DNA of 46,841 bases, taken from contig CACAZM010000014.1 of assembly GCA_902536935.1 (NCBI GenBank), positions 1 through 46,841 of the forward strand, read 5' to 3'. Position numbers and translations under genes: made by a program. The stretch is from an uncultured Bacteroidota bacterium. GTDB taxonomy: Bacteria > Bacteroidota > Bacteroidia > Flavobacteriales > Flavobacteriaceae. Every line of letters begins with the position of its first letter. The stretch's first letter is position 1. The notes under the pieces were generated by a model, which worked only from the letters and a program-made list of their open reading frames with translations, had not been told where the DNA came from and searched no databases. Of this stretch, positions 43,637 to 46,841 are shown in pieces.

Positions 43637-45033
43637 ATTTTAATTTGATTTTTCTTGACTATTTGTGCCATCATTTCAGCTTCGGTGGTCAGTCGCCCGC
43701 GACTATATGCATAGGCCTGCATATGACAGATTCCCCTTCTGATAGGAGACAGGAGTTCCAATTTAAAAACAAGGGTGTCCCCAGGAACTACAGGGTGCTT
43801 GAACTTCGCATTTTCAATTTTCATGAAAAAAGTGAGATAGTTTTCTGGGTCAGGGACGGAATTGAGAACCAAAACTCCACCAGCTTGTGCCATTGCCTCG
43901 ATTTGAAGAACACCTGGCATCACAGGTTGACCTGGAAAGTGTCCTTGGAAAAAGGGTTCGTTCATGGTCACACTTTTAACAGCTAAAACATGTTTTTTAC
44001 TGATCTCGAGAATTTTATCGACCAACAGAAAAGGGGGTCGGTGAGGTAAAATGTCCATAATCTGATTCACATCCAGAGCTGGTTCAGCGTTTAAGTCATA
44101 ATTGGGAACATGATTTCTCTTTTCTTCCTTGATGATTTTAGCCATTTTTTTAGCAAACTGTGTGTTAATTGCATGACCAGGTTTTGAAGCGATGACCTTT
44201 CCACGAATTCGAGTTCCGATCAATGCTAAATCTCCAATCACATCCAATAGTTTGTGACGCGCTGCCTCATTGGGATAATGAAGGTTAAGGTTGTCTAAAA
44301 TACCGTTGGGTTTTACAGAAATAGATTTTTTATTGAATGCTTTACGCAAACGATCCATAGTTTCTTCGGACAATTCTTTATCAACATACACAATAGCATT
44401 GTTGAGATCTCCGCCTTTGATCAGACCACTTGACAATAGGTTTTCAAGTTCATGAAGAAAGCTGAATGTGCGCGCATTGGCAAACTCTTTTTTGAATTGA
44501 CTGAGTTTTTTAAGATTTGCATTTTGGGTGCCAAGTACTTTTGTTCCAAAATCAACCATGGTGGTAACCTGATAGTTGTCAGCAGGCAACAACGTGATTT
44601 CGCTTCCCGTTTCATCATCTGTATAGGTAATATTCTCTTTGACGACATACTCCTCACGCTCTGCATCAAGTGTTTTCACACCAACTTTGTCGATGGATTC
44701 GACAAAAAATTTGGATGAGCCGTCCATAATTGGAGGTTCAGAAGCGTTTAACTCAATGAGTACATTATCAACTTCACAACCAACAAGGGCTGCTAAAACG
44801 TGTTCACTGGTTTGTATGGTCACGCCGTTTTTTTGGAGACTTGTTCCTCGTTTGGTATCCGCAACATGCTGAGCAAGGGCTTCGATAATCGGGCTGCCTT
44901 CCAAATCGATGCGTTGAAAAGCATAGCCATGGTTCGCTGGAGCAGGCTTAAAAGTCATCGTGACTTCTTCTCCAGTGTGTATCCCTACCCCTTTTAGAGT
45001 AACCGATTTTGTAATGGTAGTTTGTTTAGCCAT
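43633..45033 (-). CDS. lpxC/fabZ: Fused UDP-3-O-acyl-GlcNAc deacetylase / 3-hydroxyacyl-ACP dehydratase
   Basis: Couples lipid A commitment with fatty-acid elongation in one 466-residue chain. The LpxC part (about 1-300) has VTLKGVGIHTGEEV, the zinc His in TSEHVLAALVGCEVDN, and the second site HKLLDVIGDLALIGTRIRG with the catalytic His in KPGHAINTQFAKKM. The FabZ hot-dog domain (about 315-466) has ILPHRPPFLLVDKI, and the catalytic pair in GHFPGQPVMPGVLQIEAMAQ. This fusion is typical of Bacteroidota. I start at ATG 45033, one base after the lpxD stop, not at an upstream codon inside lpxD. Confidence 0.95.
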   Translation of the reverse strand: MAKQTTITKSVTLKGVGIHTGEEVTMTFKPAPANHGYAFQRIDLEGSPIIEALAQHVADTKRGTSLQKNGVTIQTSEHVLAALVGCEVDNVLIELNASEPPIMDGSSKFFVESIDKVGVKTLDAEREEYVVKENITYTDDETGSEITLLPADNYQVTTMVDFGTKVLGTQNANLKKLSQFKKEFANARTFSFLHELENLLSSGLIKGGDLNNAIVYVDKELSEETMDRLRKAFNKKSISVKPNGILDNLNLHYPNEAARHKLLDVIGDLALIGTRIRGKVIASKPGHAINTQFAKKMAKIIKEEKRNHVPNYDLNAEPALDVNQIMDILPHRPPFLLVDKILEISKKHVLAVKSVTMNEPFFQGHFPGQPVMPGVLQIEAMAQAGGVLVLNSVPDPENYLTFFMKIENAKFKHPVVPGDTLVFKLELLSPIRRGICHMQAYAYSRGRLTTEAEMMAQIVKKNQIKI

Positions 45034-45034
45034 T

Positions 45035-46054
45035 TTAAGGTTGATCTTTTTGGAGTTTGTCAAGCGTTTCGATATGTTTAGGTAGATTTTTGAAGTGGAC
45101 GTAAGATTTGTTGTAGGATCTGTAGTCGAGAGCAGGAAAGCCCATCACTTTCTCATCATCTTTCAGGTTACGAAGAACACCTGTTTTGGCTTGGATTTGG
45201 ACGCGGTCACCAATTTTGAGGTGACCGGCGATGCCAGCTTGCCCACCAATCACACAATGACTTCCAACCTTGGTAGACCCAGCAACACCAGATTGAGCTG
45301 CAATAACAGTGTGAGGTCCGATTTCAACATTGTGAGCGATTTGAATCAAATTGTCAAGTTTAACACCTTTACGAATTATGGTTTGCCCGAGTGTTGCCCG
45401 ATCGATCGTCGTGTTTGCTCCAATTTCTACATCATCTTCAATCAAGACTGAGCCCGTTTGGGGAACCTTTTCATAAGAGCCCTTGGCAGTAGGACTAAAC
45501 CCAAATCCGTCTGAACCAACCACTACGTTGTTGTGGAGAATACAATTGGCTCCTATTTCAGATTGTCGTAAAATTTTTGTGCCAGAGAAAATTGTGGTAT
45601 TATTTCCAATAATAACGTCTGTTTCGATTACTACATGCTCATGGATTTTGACGTTGTTTCCAATTTTCACTCCACTTTGGATAACAGTAAAAGCCCCAAC
45701 ATAGGAGTTTTTTCCAATTGTAGCTGAGGAATCGATTACAGTATGAGTGTGAATACCGTTGAACTCTTTAGTAGCGCCATTAAACTGACTGAGCATTGTC
45801 GTAAATGACTGGTACGGATCAGATACTTTGATTAGAGTAGTGTGAATTTCTTTTTCTGGAATAAAGCTTTCACTTACAAGAGTAATACTGGCTTTGGTCG
45901 AATAGACAAAGGGGGTGTACTTAGGGTTAGCTAAGAAGGCAAGTGACCCCTCTGTTGCTTCTTCAATTTTTGCTAATGTAGAAACGCGAGCGTCTTTATC
46001 TCCTACTATAGAACCGTCAAGGATTTCAGCAATCTGAGAAGCAGTGTATTCCAT
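45035..46054 (-). CDS. lpxD: UDP-3-O-(3-hydroxyacyl)glucosamine N-acyltransferase
   Basis: Third step of lipid A synthesis: N-acylation of UDP-3-O-acyl-glucosamine. The 339 residues have the N-terminal uridine-binding domain ([16 protein letters not shown] through [12 protein letters not shown]), then a hexapeptide beta-helix (about 105-300), the catalytic His in [13 protein letters not shown] near residue 241, and a short C-terminal helix ([18 protein letters not shown]). Its -7 promoter box lies almost on the ATG. Confidence 0.95.
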   Translation of the reverse strand: MEYTASQIAEILDGSIVGDKDARVSTLAKIEEATEGSLAFLANPKYTPFVYSTKASITLVSESFIPEKEIHTTLIKVSDPYQSFTTMLSQFNGATKEFNGIHTHTVIDSSATIGKNSYVGAFTVIQSGVKIGNNVKIHEHVVIETDVIIGNNTTIFSGTKILRQSEIGANCILHNNVVVGSDGFGFSPTAKGSYEKVPQTGSVLIEDDVEIGANTTIDRATLGQTIIRKGVKLDNLIQIAHNVEIGPHTVIAAQSGVAGSTKVGSHCVIGGQAGIAGHLKIGDRVQIQAKTGVLRNLKDDEKVMGFPALDYRSYNKSYVHFKNLPKHIETLDKLQKDQP

Positions 46055-46059
46055 CGGTG

Positions 46060-46067
46060 CAAAAGTA
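46060..46067 (-). promoter_or_regulatory. -7 promoter element in front of lpxD
   Basis: The minus strand reads TACTTTTG, a full match to TAnnTTTG, five bases before the lpxD ATG (CACCG spacer). It lies in the 27-base spacer after the HD-domain gene and would give lpxD its own, nearly leaderless, transcript. No -33 TTTG is present. Confidence 0.5.
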
Positions 46068-46081
46068 ACAAAATTGAAAGA

Positions 46082-46841
46082 CTATTTGGGATAACAACAG
46101 TAATACTTGGTTACGGCTTTGGTTAGCATTTTTAAATTTGATTCATCTGAACCTGCTAACAACTCTTTGGTATCCCCATTCTTGTCAATTAGTATAATTG
46201 GGGATTGCTCCAAATTGTATGCCATATTTTTCATCTTCCCATCAAATACGAAATAGGAGACTTTCTGAACGGAAATACCTAATTTGGACACCACTTTGTC
46301 TTTTTGTTTCTCAATAAAATCTGAGGAGATCGGCTCGTTACTGACTTTTATTTTTGGCAACCGACGATATATAACCATCTCGCATAGTGCCTTATATACA
46401 GGGTCGTGGTGATTGACCCCAGCTTTGATCAAGGAAAGCACGTCCACGTCGTCAATTGCCGCGTAATACTTCATATCAATCTCAAGTCTAGAAGAACGTG
46501 TGGCAGATAAAAAGTAGAGGATATCAGTTGACGCCTGGATGGTGTCCCCGTTTTGCAACAGTTCTCTTGCACGTAATATGATACGTTTCATTACTTCCTC
46601 TGCCACATAACTCGTTTTGTGAAGATAAACCGACCAATACATCATGCGTCTTGCAAGTAAAAACTTTTCAATCGAATATATTCCCTTTTTTTCAACAACC
46701 AATCTATCTTGATGTACCCGCAACATTGTGATGATTCGGTCTGTACTAATATTGCCTTCTGTAACACCAGAATAGAAACTGTCTCGCTTCAAGTAATCCA
46801 ATCTATCCATATCCAATTGAGAGGAAATCAATTGATTGAAA
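46082..46841 (-). CDS. HD-domain metal-dependent phosphohydrolase, C-terminal part (cut by window end)
   Basis: The gene enters from beyond the right edge; about 253 C-terminal residues are visible. LISSQLDMDRLDYLKRDSFYSGVTEG is the signature of the HD superfamily that includes dGTPase-like proteins; the Asp of QLDMDRLDYL is the last HD metal ligand. The helical tail follows (EKFLLARRMMYWSVYLHKTS). The N-terminal HD motif itself lies outside the window. Substrate is unknown, possibly a nucleotide. In flavobacteria this gene commonly precedes lpxD, as here. Confidence 0.85.
   Translation of the reverse strand, partial: FNQLISSQLDMDRLDYLKRDSFYSGVTEGNISTDRIITMLRVHQDRLVVEKKGIYSIEKFLLARRMMYWSVYLHKTSYVAEEVMKRIILRARELLQNGDTIQASTDILYFLSATRSSRLEIDMKYYAAIDDVDVLSLIKAGVNHHDPVYKALCEMVIYRRLPKIKVSNEPISSDFIEKQKDKVVSKLGISVQKVSYFVFDGKMKNMAYNLEQSPIILIDKNGDTKELLAGSDESNLKMLTKAVTKYYCCYPK

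Overview
The window is chromosomal DNA of a member of the Bacteroidota, most likely a marine flavobacterium (class Flavobacteriia). The evidence is AT-rich DNA, promoters of the TAnnTTTG type instead of sigma70 boxes, a fused LpxC/FabZ protein, a fused alpha/beta 2-oxoacid dehydrogenase E1, a MutS2 without an Smr domain, and almost no Shine-Dalgarno sequences. No rRNA, tRNA, insertion sequence, prophage or CRISPR array is visible. Gene density is very high and no gene-free stretch exceeds about 200 bases.

Layout. 1-1019 holds a piece of pheT that stops abruptly near base 762. It is followed directly by pcrA/uvrD (823-3111) and a TsaC/Sua5 gene (3111-3716). A bidirectional terminator separates these from an OmpA-like lipoprotein, a GT2 glycosyltransferase and a solitary HSDR_N nuclease-like protein, all on the minus strand. 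Then come holA (+), a fused 2-oxoacid dehydrogenase E1 (-), and a minus-strand uvrA / LOG-family / M1-like-plus-beta-barrel cluster. acpH (-) and a phosphohexose mutase (+) diverge from one short spacer. An LpxL-type acyltransferase (-) and a rhomboid protease (+) also diverge. These are followed by a TlpA-like lipoprotein (-), aroC (+), a dicarboxylate/amino-acid symporter (+), mutS2 (-) and ung (+). A four-gene minus-strand operon encodes alanine dehydrogenase, a 2OG-Fe(II) oxygenase, an eIF1/SUI1-like protein and a nucleoside phosphorylase. Gamma-glutamyltransferase, a small conserved protein and a DUF2461 protein lead to the histidine operon.

32702-39653 (-) is a complete histidine operon in the order hisG-D-C-B-H-A-F-IE, with nearly all junctions overlapping by 4 bases. 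Upstream of hisG (39654-39797) I read a histidine attenuator: a 17-codon leader peptide with adjacent His codons, mutually exclusive hairpins, and a strong intrinsic terminator before the hisG start.

39819-46841 (-) is an envelope and central-metabolism cluster: an HD-domain hydrolase (cut by the window end), lpxD, lpxC/fabZ, lpxA, efp, sucD, fabG and an SPFH/prohibitin protein. Lipid A synthesis starts here, with LpxL encoded elsewhere in the window.

Most of the window is housekeeping. The observations most worth a second look are the his attenuator, the pheT/pcrA junction (rearrangement or assembly join), the M1-like protein without HEXXH fused to a barrel, and several promoters whose -7 box sits almost on the start codon, suggesting leaderless mRNAs.
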